Assembly: GCA_048526005.1 (NCBI GenBank)
Contig: DBFVEH010000004.1
Location: 1-64,000 of the forward strand
Direction of reading: 5' to 3'
Origin: QALR01 sp900552255
GTDB taxonomy: Bacteria > Bacillota > Clostridia > Oscillospirales > CAG-272
DNA length: 64,000 nucleotides
Positions 18,162-26,937 of the stretch are shown piece after piece; positions within the stretch are counted from its first letter, which is position 1; each line of letters opens with the position of its first letter. The notes under the pieces are model-generated. The model was not told where the DNA came from. It was given only the letters and a program-made list of their open reading frames with translations, and made no database searches. Both the position numbers and the translations under genes were made by a program.

Positions 18162-18190
18162 ATTTTAAAGCATTTTTTGAAATTTGTCAA
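18162..18190 (-). promoter_or_regulatory. Promoter of the secreted-protein operon
   Basis: Minus strand: TTGACA at 18185-18190, 17-nt spacer, TAAAAT at 18162-18167. Confidence 0.72.
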
Positions 18191-18247
18191 TGGAAAACCA
18201 GGAAATTTTTTCTATATTTGTATTCTGTTCCGAATCCGACAAAGCAC

Positions 18248-18276
18248 TTGATTTTACGGCGGAACCGGTGTATGAT
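18248..18276 (+). promoter_or_regulatory. Promoter of pepT
   Basis: TTGATT at 18248-18253, 17-nt spacer, TATGAT at 18271-18276. Confidence 0.65.
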
Positions 18277-18331
18277 AAAGAGGAAATTCCATTCGGTTTG
18301 TTTTTTCTAACCGATCCAAAAGGAGAAAAGC

Positions 18332-19558
18332 ATGAAAGCTTACGAAAGATTCTTAAAATATGCCGCTTATCCCACCATGTCGAACGGCGACAGCGAAACG
18401 GTGCCGAGCACGGAAAAGCAGTTGAAGCTCGCCGAGGCGCTCCGCCGCGAGCTGAACGCGCTCGGACTTTCGGACGCGCGCGTCGACCGTTATGGCTATG
18501 TATACGCTTCCCTTCCGGCCAACACGGAAAGGCCGGTGAATACCATCGGCTTTATCGCGCATATGGATACCTCGTCCGAAGCGTCCGACGAAAACATCAA
18601 GGCAAGGATCGTCGATTATACCGGCGGCGATATCGTCCTGAACGAAGAGAAAAACATCGTGACGCGCGTATCCGATTATCCGTATCTCGCGGATTACGCG
18701 GGACAGCAGCTCATCGTCTCGGACGGCACGACGCTGATCGGCGCGGACGACAAGGCGGGAATCGCGGAAATCATGACCGCCGTCGAAAAGATCCTCACCT
18801 CCGGCATGCCGCACGGCGAAATCCGGATCGCATTCACGCCGGACGAGGAGATCGGGCGCGGCGCCGACCATTTCGATGTCGCGGGCTTCGGCGCGGATTA
18901 CGCCTACACGGTGGACGGCGGTCCTCTCGGCGAGCTGGAATACGAGAATTTCAATGCGGCGGGCGCGCATATCACCGTTCACGGCGTTTCGATTCATCCC
19001 GGCTCCGCAAAGGATAAGATGAAAAATGCGGCGCTCATCGCATTTGAGCTCAACTCCCTGCTGCCGCCGGAAGAAATCCCGTCCAAAACCGAGGGCTACG
19101 AGGGCTTCTATCATCTCGCCTCCATGTCCGGCGAAACGGAAACCGCCAAGCTGTATTATATCATCCGCGATCATGACCGGACAAAATTCGAGGAGAAAAA
19201 GCACCGGCTTGTAAAAATCGCGGAAACGCTCAACCAAAAGTACGGAGACGGCACGGTCGAGCTGTCAATCAGCGATTCCTACCGCAACATGAAGGAAAAA
19301 ATCGAGGAGCACATGTATATCGTCGAACGCGCAAAAAAGGCGATGGAGGACGTCGGCGTACCGCCGAAGATCGTCCCGATCCGCGGCGGCACGGACGGCG
19401 CAAGGCTTTCCTTTATGGGACTGCCCTGCCCCAATCTCTGCACGGGAGGCGAAAATTTTCACTCCCGGTTTGAATTTGTTTCGGTCGAGGCGATGGAAAA
19501 AATCTCCGATATTTTGGTCAAAATCATCGAAAACAGCGTGAATGAGGGCAGATGCTGA
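18332..19558 (+). CDS. pepT: Peptidase T (tripeptide aminopeptidase)
   Basis: A 408-residue cytoplasmic di-zinc M20 peptidase that removes the N-terminal residue from tripeptides. Zinc ligands and catalytic residues: His77 and Asp79 in AHMDTS, the bridging Asp in GADDKAG near 139, Glu172/173 in PDEEIG, Asp195 in TVDGG, and the last His in NFHSRFEF near 378. Length equals the E. coli and Bacillus enzymes. AAAGGAG is 7 nt upstream of the ATG. It has its own promoter and a bidirectional terminator shared with asnA. Confidence 0.95.
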   Translation: MKAYERFLKYAAYPTMSNGDSETVPSTEKQLKLAEALRRELNALGLSDARVDRYGYVYASLPANTERPVNTIGFIAHMDTSSEASDENIKARIVDYTGGDIVLNEEKNIVTRVSDYPYLADYAGQQLIVSDGTTLIGADDKAGIAEIMTAVEKILTSGMPHGEIRIAFTPDEEIGRGADHFDVAGFGADYAYTVDGGPLGELEYENFNAAGAHITVHGVSIHPGSAKDKMKNAALIAFELNSLLPPEEIPSKTEGYEGFYHLASMSGETETAKLYYIIRDHDRTKFEEKKHRLVKIAETLNQKYGDGTVELSISDSYRNMKEKIEEHMYIVERAKKAMEDVGVPPKIVPIRGGTDGARLSFMGLPCPNLCTGGENFHSRFEFVSVEAMEKISDILVKIIENSVNEGRC

Positions 19559-19559
19559 C

Positions 19560-19596
19560 AAAACTCCGTGCCGAATATGTTCGGCACGGAGTTTTT
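19560..19596 (+). terminator. Bidirectional terminator between pepT and asnA
   Basis: AAAACTCCGTGCCGA (19560-19574), a 6-nt loop and the perfect complement ending in a T run; the A run on the left makes it work in both directions. Confidence 0.88.
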
Positions 19597-19622
19597 CATG
19601 AAAAACACGACTTTGACGGTTC

Positions 19623-19656
19623 CAAACCCCTCCCCGCAGAAGCGGGGAGGGGTTTG
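19623..19656. repeat. Perfect 15-bp GC-rich hairpin after asnA
   Basis: CAAACCCCTCCCCGC at 19623-19637 pairs perfectly with 19642-19656 around AGAA. It lies 5 nt beyond the asnA stop and lacks a T run on either strand. It looks like an intergenic palindromic unit rather than a terminator; whether it recurs in the genome cannot be seen here. Confidence 0.6.
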
Positions 19657-19661
19657 AACGC

Positions 19662-20669
19662 TCATAACAATACGATTCCGTTTTCCGCGCAGATGCGGCG
19701 CGTCTCATCGTCCCAGAGCGACACCTGCACCTCTCCGATATGCGCCTTGCCAAGCAGCAGCATGGAAAGACGCGACTGACCGATCCCCCCGCCCATCGTG
19801 AGCGGAAGCTCTCCCGCAAGCAGCGCCCGATGGAACGGATACCGGCGGCGGTCGTCCGCGCCGGCCTTGGTGAGCTGCTCGTCGAGAGATTTTTCATCGA
19901 CACGGATGCCCATGGAGGAAACCTCAAACGCACAGCCCAGCACATCGTTCCAAAAAAGGATATCTCCGTTGAGCCGCCAATCGTCGTAGTCCGGCGCACG
20001 GCCGTCATGCGGCTTTCCCGAGCGCAGCTTGTCGCCGATCTGCATGATAAAAGCCGTCTTATGCTCGGAAAGATAGACGTTTTCCCGCTCCTTCGGCGTT
20101 TTGTCGGGATATAGATCCTCAAGCTCCTGCGCGGTGATGAAGCTCACCTCACGGGAAAGCTCCGCCGTGATCTGCGGATAGCGCACCTTCAGCATGTCGA
20201 GCGTATCGCAGATCGCGCCAACCTCTCCTTTTACGGTATTTTGGAGATACGCCAGCGTGCGCGTCTCTCTTGTGATGATTTTTTCCCAGTCCCATTGATC
20301 GGTATAGATCGAGTGAAGATTATCCATCTCCTCGTCGCGTCTGATCGCGTTCATGTCGGTATAGAGGCCCTCTCCCGCAGAAAAGCCATAGGTATGGAGC
20401 GCCATGCGCTTCCATTTCGCCAGCGAATGGACGACAACGGCGTCCCCGCCCGTTTCCTTGATATCAAAGCGAACCGGACGCTCCACCCCGTTCAGGTCGT
20501 CGTTCAGTCCGGTATTCGGATCGACGAAAAGCGGCGCCGATACCCGCTTGAGATTCAGCACATAGCATAGCTTTTCCTCAAAAATCCGTTTTAACATTCC
20601 GATCGCCGTCTGCGTATCGTATAATCCAAGTGTCGGACGGTAGCCGTCCGGGACGATGACTCTGCTCAT
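19662..20669 (-). CDS. asnA: Aspartate--ammonia ligase (asparagine synthetase A)
   Basis: A 335-residue enzyme making asparagine from aspartate, ammonia and ATP. The sequence follows AsnA throughout: SAPLFVDPNTGLNDDLNG, RMALHTYGFSAGEGLYTDMNAIR, DQWDWEKII, and the class II synthetase-like end GGGIGQSRLSMLLL. Start ATG 20669 with GGGGGAGG upstream; a 9-codon extension is unsupported. Promoter at 20721-20749. Confidence 0.96.
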   Translation of the reverse strand: MSRVIVPDGYRPTLGLYDTQTAIGMLKRIFEEKLCYVLNLKRVSAPLFVDPNTGLNDDLNGVERPVRFDIKETGGDAVVVHSLAKWKRMALHTYGFSAGEGLYTDMNAIRRDEEMDNLHSIYTDQWDWEKIITRETRTLAYLQNTVKGEVGAICDTLDMLKVRYPQITAELSREVSFITAQELEDLYPDKTPKERENVYLSEHKTAFIMQIGDKLRSGKPHDGRAPDYDDWRLNGDILFWNDVLGCAFEVSSMGIRVDEKSLDEQLTKAGADDRRRYPFHRALLAGELPLTMGGGIGQSRLSMLLLGKAHIGEVQVSLWDDETRRICAENGIVLL

Positions 20670-20720
20670 AAGGCCTCCCCCGTAAATTCTCTTCAATAAT
20701 TACAGTAATTTTATATAGGA

Positions 20721-20749
20721 AGTATACCATCCTCCGTCCGATTTGTCAA
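20721..20749 (-). promoter_or_regulatory. Promoter of asnA
   Basis: Minus strand: TTGACA at 20744-20749, 17-nt spacer, TATACT at 20721-20726. A short palindrome AATTACTGTAATT follows in the leader and could be an operator. Confidence 0.75.
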
Positions 20750-20845
20750 GAAAGCATGGGGGGATTTCACTGCCGGCGTTGACACGGACGATTTTTCATG
20801 ATAGCCTGATGGTATCAAAATACAGAGATAGCAAGGAGAGCGCGT

Positions 20846-22201
20846 ATGAATATCCGCGAATACCAGAGGCTTCTCGGCAATGTGAAGCCCACCGAAAATC
20901 AGCTCCGCTGGTTCGATATGGAGATGTATGCCTTTATCCATTTCAGTCCCAACACCTATACCGGCCTCGAATGGGGACTGGGCAATGAGGATCCCGCGAT
21001 CTTCAATCCGACGGAGCTCGACTGCGACGGCTGGGTGGAGGCGATCAAAGCCGCCGGTCTCAAGGGCGCGATCCTCACGGCGAAGCATCACGACGGCTTC
21101 TGCCTGTGGCAGACGAAAACCACCGAGCATTCCATCAAAAATTCCCCCTATCAAAACGGCAAGGGCGATATCGTGCGCGAGCTTTCCGACGCCTGCCGGC
21201 GCGGCGGCATCCGATTCGGCTTTTACCTTTCCCCGTGGGACCGAAATTCCCGGTACTACGGCACGGACGCCTACAACGATTTCTTTAAAGCGCAGCTCGT
21301 CGAGCTTCTGACCGGATACGGCGAAATATTCGAGGTTTGGTTCGACGAGGCGTGCGGCGAGGGCGCCGCCGGCAAAAAGCAGGAATACGACTTCGACGGC
21401 TATTTTGAGCTGATCCGCCAATACCAGCCGAACGCCGTCATCTATAACGATCACAGTCCGGACGTGCGCTGGATCGGCAACGAGCGCGGACGCGGACGCC
21501 GCGCGGAATGGTCGGTCGTCCCCTATGAGCTATGCCATCGCCTGCAAGCCGTCCCGCAGAATGAGCCGCCTGTCCCCGGCACGCTTTCCTATATCTTCAA
21601 TACCTACGACACCATCGGCGATTTTGAACAGATGATCCATTCAAAAAAGCCGGTTTTCGCGCCCGCCGAGGTCGACACCTCCATTCGTCCCGGATGGTTT
21701 TTCCATCCGGAGCAGACGCCGCATTCGCTGGAACACCTCCAAAACGTATATCTCAATTCCGTGGGCAGAAACGCCTGCCTGAATCTGAATATCCCGCCGA
21801 TGCCAAACGGCAGGTTCCATCCGGACGACGTCATGCGCCTGCGTGAGTTCGGAAGCTGGATCCAAAACACCTTCTCCGAGGAAAAGAATCTGATGCGCGG
21901 CGCCGAGGTGAGCGTCACGGCGCTTTCCGAGACCCAAAGGCTCTACGATATCCGCTTCGGTGAAAAAAAGAAAATCACCTATGCCGAGCTGTGCGAGGAC
22001 ATTTCCCAAGGTCAGCGGGTTTCCTCCTTTGCCTTCGTTAAGGATTTGGGACATGACTTTATCCAGCGTTTCTACGATGATACCACCATCGGACACAAGA
22101 AAATCTGCAAGCTTGACACGGAAACGGACACATTGAAATTCCTCATCACCGGCGCGCGGGACGTGCCCCTGCTCAAAAGCCTCCGTATCTTCGGAGAATG
22201 A
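20846..22201 (+). CDS. Alpha-L-fucosidase, GH29
   Basis: A 451-residue GH29 enzyme without signal peptide, so it acts on imported fucosides. The TIM barrel shows the family landmarks FIHFSPNTY, LTAKHHDGFCLW and FGFYLSPWDRN, with the nucleophile Asp167 in EVWFDEACG. Only the catalytic barrel and a short C-terminal beta domain are present. Upstream, TTGACA at 20779-20784 is followed at 17 nt by a poor -10, so expression may need an activator. It sits alone, ended by a strong terminator. Confidence 0.9.
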   Translation: MNIREYQRLLGNVKPTENQLRWFDMEMYAFIHFSPNTYTGLEWGLGNEDPAIFNPTELDCDGWVEAIKAAGLKGAILTAKHHDGFCLWQTKTTEHSIKNSPYQNGKGDIVRELSDACRRGGIRFGFYLSPWDRNSRYYGTDAYNDFFKAQLVELLTGYGEIFEVWFDEACGEGAAGKKQEYDFDGYFELIRQYQPNAVIYNDHSPDVRWIGNERGRGRRAEWSVVPYELCHRLQAVPQNEPPVPGTLSYIFNTYDTIGDFEQMIHSKKPVFAPAEVDTSIRPGWFFHPEQTPHSLEHLQNVYLNSVGRNACLNLNIPPMPNGRFHPDDVMRLREFGSWIQNTFSEEKNLMRGAEVSVTALSETQRLYDIRFGEKKKITYAELCEDISQGQRVSSFAFVKDLGHDFIQRFYDDTTIGHKKICKLDTETDTLKFLITGARDVPLLKSLRIFGE

Positions 22202-22204
22202 ATA

Positions 22205-22232
22205 AAAAAGACTGCCTGCGGGCAGTCTTTTT
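22205..22232 (+). terminator. Terminator of the fucosidase gene
   Basis: AAAAGACTGCC, loop TGCG, GGCAGTCTTTTT. Confidence 0.9.
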
Positions 22233-22325
22233 GGTAGTTTATTAAAATTTCATTTCCCGTTCACAGTTTGGATATGGAAGCGTGGTAGCATAATAAGAGA
22301 TCATCAAAGAAAGGACGTCTCTCCC

Positions 22326-22736
22326 ATGAAACAAAAGCTCGCTGCCTTCATGTACGGCCGATACGGCTTTGACGAACTCGGCCAATTCCTCATCATCGTC
22401 TATTTCGTCGTCGCACTCTGCACGATATTCATTCCGAACTTTATCGCGCGGATTGTCGTCAACGTGATTTCCCTGCTTCTGCTCGTTTTTATCTTTTATC
22501 GGATATTTTCCAAAAACATCCCGAAAAGAACGGCGGAAAACGACTTTTACAAAAAGAGGACGCGAAAAATACGCGAGTTTTTCCTGCTGCAAAAGAACAA
22601 ATGGAAATACCGAAAAACCCATATATATCGTACTTGTCCCTCCTGCGGCGCCCATATCAGGCTCAAAAAAATCAAGGGCGAGCATGACTGCACCTGTCCG
22701 AAGTGCGGCAAAGCCTTTCACATCAAGGTCAAATGA
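22326..22736 (+). CDS. Two-TM membrane protein with C-terminal zinc ribbon
   Basis: A 136-residue protein with two transmembrane helices (about 18-38 and 42-62), a basic linker and a C-terminal zinc ribbon with CPSCGAH and CPKCGKAF, four cysteines in the usual CxxC pairs. Such zinc-ribbon membrane proteins are common next to Clostridial membrane genes and have no defined role. The following VTT-domain gene starts 19 nt later and is probably co-transcribed. Confidence 0.75.
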   Translation: MKQKLAAFMYGRYGFDELGQFLIIVYFVVALCTIFIPNFIARIVVNVISLLLLVFIFYRIFSKNIPKRTAENDFYKKRTRKIREFFLLQKNKWKYRKTHIYRTCPSCGAHIRLKKIKGEHDCTCPKCGKAFHIKVK

Positions 22737-22754
22737 GGACATCATAAAGGGACC

Positions 22755-23432
22755 ATGAAAAAGAGAAAAATCATTTTATACAGCATCTTTGCGGTCATCG
22801 TGGTCGCCGCCGTCGTCTATTTTCTCTGCAATCCCATCTCGGCGGAGGAAATTGAAGCGATACTCCCGCAAAACGAGTGGTGGTCAGCCGCGATCCTTCT
22901 TGTTCTTTTCGTCATGAAGGGCTTTATTCCCGTCATTTTATATGCGATCCTCGTGACGGCCTGCGGCGCGCTGTTCGATCTGCCGTACGCGATCCTGCTG
23001 GCATCTATCGGCACCGTCATCACCTTTACGATATCGTATCTCATCGGGAAAACGGCGAAGGCCGACGTGAACCGCATGATCGAAAAGCACGAGATGCTCA
23101 AAAAATACTATGTCAAGGGGGAAAAATATTCGTTCGTCTTTTCCCTCGCTCTGCATGCGGTGGGACTTTCCTCCGAGCTGCTCGGCGCGTTCTTCGGCTC
23201 GGTCGGCATGGCATATGTGCCGTACCTTGTCAGCAGCATTGTCGGCGTTCTGCCCGGTACGGCGATGTGGCTCGTGCTCGGCGACCAAAAAAGCATTTTC
23301 ACAAAAGAGGGACTTATCATTTTTCTCATCGACTGCACGCTGGTAGCCTCCTCATTCCTCTATCTCAAGCACCGCGACAAGAAAAAAGCGGAGAAGGCGG
23401 CAAAATCCGTCTCCGGCGACAGCGAAAAATAA
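22755..23432 (+). CDS. TVP38/TMEM64 (VTT/DedA-like) membrane protein
   Basis: A 225-residue polytopic membrane protein of the VTT-domain family. The conserved middle segment shows GALFDLPYAILLASIGTVI (in pieces), the FTISYLIG region and the re-entrant-loop pattern before LPGTAMW. Relatives include DedA proteins, which flip polyprenyl phosphates or phospholipids. It is downstream of the zinc-ribbon protein and ends at a strong terminator that can serve the convergent pilin genes too. Confidence 0.85.
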   Translation: MKKRKIILYSIFAVIVVAAVVYFLCNPISAEEIEAILPQNEWWSAAILLVLFVMKGFIPVILYAILVTACGALFDLPYAILLASIGTVITFTISYLIGKTAKADVNRMIEKHEMLKKYYVKGEKYSFVFSLALHAVGLSSELLGAFFGSVGMAYVPYLVSSIVGVLPGTAMWLVLGDQKSIFTKEGLIIFLIDCTLVASSFLYLKHRDKKKAEKAAKSVSGDSEK

Positions 23433-23459
23433 AAGGCGCTCCGCAAAGCGCCTTTTTTG
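23431..23459. terminator. Terminator between the VTT gene and pilin operon
   Basis: AAAAGGCGCT at 23431-23440 pairs with AGCGCCTTTT at 23447-23456, followed by a long T run on the plus strand and A run/T run symmetry on the other. Confidence 0.88.
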
Positions 23460-23475
23460 TTTTTTGATATGGATC

Positions 23476-24132
23476 TTATTCTACTTCTTCCAGCGTATAG
23501 TAGCCGAAGTTGTTGGACGTTTCATCGACATCAAGCGTTACCGTGAACACGGTTCCCTTGCGTCCGGTGATGGTGGCAACAGTATTGTAAGAAGCCGATT
23601 TGCCTTCCGTAACTGTAAAAGCAGTGCCATCTGATGTGCCTTCTGAAACGGTAGCTTCAAAAGAAATCGGTTTTACCCAATTTTCTGTCGTATCACCATT
23701 TTTTACTTCATAAGAAGCACTATAAGTAACCGTTACTTTTACTTCTTTTACCGCAGTATCAGGAACATTAGCATCCTCTGCCACTGTCACAGTTTTTCCG
23801 GTAGCATCATAATAAGTAGTAATGGTTTCTGTTGTTGTAGTCGTAGTAGCGGTTTCTACCGATTTAGCAGATGGGGCCGCGATTTCGTTAGAAAAAGCAA
23901 CAAAATCGTTCCCATCTACCGACAAAACAGTCGGCAGCTGGCCCTCGGCGATGAAGTCGTAATACTCGGCGTCGAGCGAGGACTTGACTTCCTGCAAATC
24001 CGCGGATTTGTTCGCCTTGTCAACCACGTTCGAGAAAGTGGCAATCATCACGCCCGCGAGAATCGCGATCACCGCAATGACGATGACGAGCTCGACCAGC
24101 GTAAAGCCTTTTTTCTTATTGGTATGTTTCAT
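23476..24132 (-). CDS. Prepilin-like protein with type IV pilin N-terminus
   Basis: A 218-residue protein with a class III (prepilin peptidase) signal: KKKGFTLVELV, cleavage expected between Gly and Phe, then a 20-residue hydrophobic helix. The body is Thr/Val/Glu-rich and lacks cysteines. Residues 90-150 contain a Thr run and a TYYDATGKTVTV segment resembling surface beta-sandwich repeats. The first 35 residues are nearly identical to those of the larger prepilin encoded just upstream (18 nt gap), so the two are one operon and probably co-assemble. No pilus ATPase, PilC or prepilin peptidase gene is in the window. Confidence 0.82.
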   Translation of the reverse strand: MKHTNKKKGFTLVELVIVIAVIAILAGVMIATFSNVVDKANKSADLQEVKSSLDAEYYDFIAEGQLPTVLSVDGNDFVAFSNEIAAPSAKSVETATTTTTTETITTYYDATGKTVTVAEDANVPDTAVKEVKVTVTYSASYEVKNGDTTENWVKPISFEATVSEGTSDGTAFTVTEGKSASYNTVATITGRKGTVFTVTLDVDETSNNFGYYTLEEVE

Positions 24133-24149
24133 TCTCTATCGCCTCCAAA

Positions 24150-25841
24150 TCATTTAAACTTGTCGGCAATATTGAGGGTAATGGTCTTAGTAGCAAACGC
24201 ATTGTTCTCGGCAACGTTCACCGTAACCGTAGTTCCCTGCGTCAAATCGACCACATTTCCAAGTTTCGATGAATCGGAATCACCTTCATAAACGGTAACT
24301 GCCGATACGCCATCCGGAACATTGATTACAACATTTTCCGAAATAAACACTTCAGCAAGCTGATAAGCCTGTGCGCGCTTTGCGATAATCGTGATTGCCG
24401 ACTTTCCGTCAACCACTGTTCCGTCATTTCCAGACACTTCATTTCCGCCGGTCGTCACGGTAAAGGTACCGCCATACAGTCTTACCGTCCCGCCGCAAGC
24501 CGAAATGGACGCATTGGAAGCCGTAAACGTTCCGTCATAAACCGAAAGCGTTCCGACCGGCCAATAAATAACACCGCTTTCATCAGTTCCGTTAAATGTT
24601 CCGCCGTTGACGATTATCTGCGCATTTTTGTTGATAGGCTCTTTTGTCGTTGGATCTGTTGATGCATTGGCAGAAATTGCTACCGGGAAATTAAAGGTTC
24701 CGCCATTGATAACAACCGTACCATTGCCAAATGCGCCGACAGCATAATATGACGTTTTATCATCAGGATTAGTGGATTCAGCCGGACTGAAAGTGCCGCC
24801 GTTAATCGTCAAAACACCATGACCGGAAGTATAAACTGCAGGATTGTTATAATTTCCGCCTACAAAATCGCCGTCCTCAATCACTACATTCCCTTCAACG
24901 TACAGCACCACTCCGCTGTATGCGGTCTTGCCATCTGTAGTTTGGTATGTATAACCTTTTCTAATAAACGAGCCGCTGCCCTTAATGGTGACAGTAGCGC
25001 CCTCGGCAACCGTAATCATTTCCGCGGCAGTAATATCATAATCGCCCAAATCGATTGTAATATTTTTATCGATATTTAAAGATGTTGTTAAAGTCAAATT
25101 GTCAGAAAGAGCAATAACAGAACCCGCCTCCGCCGTTGCAATTGCATTGGAGAAACTATCTTCATCGCTCACTTCAACTTTTCCTGCATTGGCATACTTC
25201 TTCACGATCGCTTCAATCTGCTCTTCCGTCAGAGTATTCGTCTTGATGGTAGCCACATCGCTGACAATCGTACTGATTTTGGCATTGGTATCCGCCAGCG
25301 CCGCGTCTACAACGGCTCTGACCTCAGCTGCGCTGAGAGAATTCGCCATAGCGGCCTCGACGATCTGCTTCACCTGAGAGGCCGTCAGCGAGCTTGCGCT
25401 GTTGTACTTCTTGACAATCGCTTCCACCTGTGCCGTCGTCAGAGAACCGGCAAGCGTCCTGTTTACGATCGTCTGGATCTGTTCCTCGGTAAGGCCGGTA
25501 TTTTCTCCGCCTTTCGCCACACCGTATTCATTCAGAGCGGCGGCAACGGCCGCCTCAACGGCGCCGTCCGGAAGATTGACATTGATCTCGGAGAGCTTCT
25601 GTGCCAGCTCGTTCTCGAAATCCTCCCAGCCGAGCCAGTCGGCATTTTCGAGCTTCGCCGTGATGTCCTCAATCTTCTGATTGATTTCATCCTGCTTTGC
25701 TTCCTGCAATTTGCGGCTGTCTTCCGCTTTCTTCACGACGTTCGCGAAGGTAGCAATCATCACGCCCGCGAGAATCGCGATCACGGCGATGACGATGACG
25801 AGCTCAACAAGCGTAAAGCCGCGTCTGCTTTGCTTTCTCAT
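24150..25841 (-). CDS. Giant prepilin-like protein with helical repeats and predicted beta-helix
   Basis: A 563-residue protein with a prepilin signal (RRGFTLVELV) and pilin helix. Residues 40-110 form a charged coiled-coil-like region. Next come five copies of a 17-18-residue helical unit of pattern LTxxQVxxIVxxaxxxx (117-133, 134-151, 152-168, 169-186 and 204-220). The rest, to about 500, has the regular pattern of a right-handed beta-helix: stacked short strands such as VTIKGSGSF, VVINGGTFNF, IIVNGGTFNG and LSVYDGTF, each ending in GGTF. Normal pilins are 120-200 residues. This reads as a pilus-tip or surface adhesin delivered by a pilus-type pathway. It is preceded by a 300-nt leader. Confidence 0.82.
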   Translation of the reverse strand: MRKQSRRGFTLVELVIVIAVIAILAGVMIATFANVVKKAEDSRKLQEAKQDEINQKIEDITAKLENADWLGWEDFENELAQKLSEINVNLPDGAVEAAVAAALNEYGVAKGGENTGLTEEQIQTIVNRTLAGSLTTAQVEAIVKKYNSASSLTASQVKQIVEAAMANSLSAAEVRAVVDAALADTNAKISTIVSDVATIKTNTLTEEQIEAIVKKYANAGKVEVSDEDSFSNAIATAEAGSVIALSDNLTLTTSLNIDKNITIDLGDYDITAAEMITVAEGATVTIKGSGSFIRKGYTYQTTDGKTAYSGVVLYVEGNVVIEDGDFVGGNYNNPAVYTSGHGVLTINGGTFSPAESTNPDDKTSYYAVGAFGNGTVVINGGTFNFPVAISANASTDPTTKEPINKNAQIIVNGGTFNGTDESGVIYWPVGTLSVYDGTFTASNASISACGGTVRLYGGTFTVTTGGNEVSGNDGTVVDGKSAITIIAKRAQAYQLAEVFISENVVINVPDGVSAVTVYEGDSDSSKLGNVVDLTQGTTVTVNVAENNAFATKTITLNIADKFK

Positions 25842-26141
25842 GCTTATTTCCTCCTAAAGAAATATAAAAATATAAAATTGTACCGCGCGCTCCCCGAAGC
25901 CGAGGGCGCGTCCCCGGCGTTCTCCAAGCCGGAAAACGCCATAAAGCCTCTCCCGTCCACCATAGCGGCGCGGCAAAGGCATTCTTCGGGACATCGCCCA
26001 GTGCGGTGAGCGGATATCCCTTTTTCCCATTCGGTCATGCCTATTGCGGTAAGCAAAAACCGGGATATCGGACGGCATTTGTTGCGGCAACTGCCGTTCG
26101 CGGCGGAAGAGGAGAAAAAACTTTCATCCCCACTTTTCCAC
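25842..26141 (-). promoter_or_regulatory. 300-nt structured leader of the pilin operon
   Basis: From the transcription start near 26142 to the ATG at 25841 there is no convincing gene. Several pairings are visible on the minus strand: an 8-bp inverted repeat GATATCCC/GGGATATC enclosing about 38 nt, a hairpin GCGTTTTC/GAGAACGC, and a GC-rich hairpin close to the coding region. I compared it with c-di-GMP-I and c-di-GMP-II riboswitch consensus as remembered and saw no match. A short frame ending RYNFIFLYFF overlaps it but has no ribosome site. Likely a regulatory RNA. Confidence 0.5.
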
Positions 26142-26148
26142 TGTAGAC

Positions 26149-26177
26149 ATTATAGCACAAAGGTCTTTTTCCGTCAA
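26149..26177 (-). promoter_or_regulatory. Promoter of the pilin operon
   Basis: Minus strand: TTGACG at 26172-26177, 17-nt spacer, TATAAT at 26149-26154. The region just upstream (26178-26215) holds an imperfect A/T-rich hairpin with a T run that can terminate the tetR transcript. Confidence 0.78.
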
Positions 26178-26278
26178 TAAAAAAGCGGTGCCTTTTTTGT
26201 CAAAAAAGACACCATTTTTGAAAAGCCCTATGGTACGCCGCGGCCGGCGGCGGTAAAGCCGGATTCCCGACAATCTTT

Positions 26279-26866
26279 TCATTTTCCTTTATCCGACAGA
26301 TAGCCCACCCCATAGGTCATGATGCCGGCGATCTCCTCCGCGATCACCTCCACCGACTCCTTCATGCCGGATAAAATCCAGCGTCTGAGCGACACGACGC
26401 AGCCGCCAGAGATAAACAGATAATACCGTTCGAGCTTCCCCGTATCCGTATCCGGAAACCGTCCGCCGTAAAACGTCATGAACGCATCGTGTCCGATCTT
26501 CACGAATTTATCGATGATGCCGCTGCCGGCATCCTGCCCGAGCAGGATCATACACAGCTCGGAATTTTCTTTCAGCATGGCGAATACCGTCCGGCACACC
26601 GCTGAAACGGAGCCCAATGCCCCCGAATCCGCAAAGCGGCCGACGGATTCGGCAAACTCGGTGAGAAGCTCGTTCTCGATCTGCTCTTTCAGATCATACA
26701 CGTCAAGATAATATTTATAAAAGGTTCCCCGATTGATCTGTGCCCGTTCGCAAAGCTCGCGGACGGTGATATGCCGGATATCCTTTTTCGATAAAAGCTC
26801 CAAAAACGCTTCCCTTATCATCTTTTTGGTGACTCTTGTCCGCTGATCGGCTTTGTCAGTTTTCAC
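26279..26866 (-). CDS. TetR-family transcriptional regulator
   Basis: A 195-residue regulator. Start chosen at GTG 26866 because AAAGGAGGACAGTTCG places a near-perfect ribosome site 8 nt upstream; the longer frame to 26929 adds 21 unsupported residues. The N-terminal HTH is clear (KKDIRHITVRELCERAQINRGTF in pieces, then YKYYLDVYDL). The C-terminal ligand domain is of the short TetR_C_8-like kind. It is divergent from an SDR gene and probably regulates it and itself from the 26.9-27.1 kb intergenic region. Confidence 0.87.
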   Translation of the reverse strand: MKTDKADQRTRVTKKMIREAFLELLSKKDIRHITVRELCERAQINRGTFYKYYLDVYDLKEQIENELLTEFAESVGRFADSGALGSVSAVCRTVFAMLKENSELCMILLGQDAGSGIIDKFVKIGHDAFMTFYGGRFPDTDTGKLERYYLFISGGCVVSLRRWILSGMKESVEVIAEEIAGIMTYGVGYLSDKGK

Positions 26867-26937
26867 CGAACTGTCCTCCTTTCGTACAAAATCGGCTTCT
26901 GTGTCGATTATCTTTCCCATAAAGGGCAAATTATCGA

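Noticed and set aside
25842..26141. c-di-GMP riboswitch in the pilin leader
   Set aside because: Tempting from context, but neither the type I nor the type II core sequence as I know it could be found.
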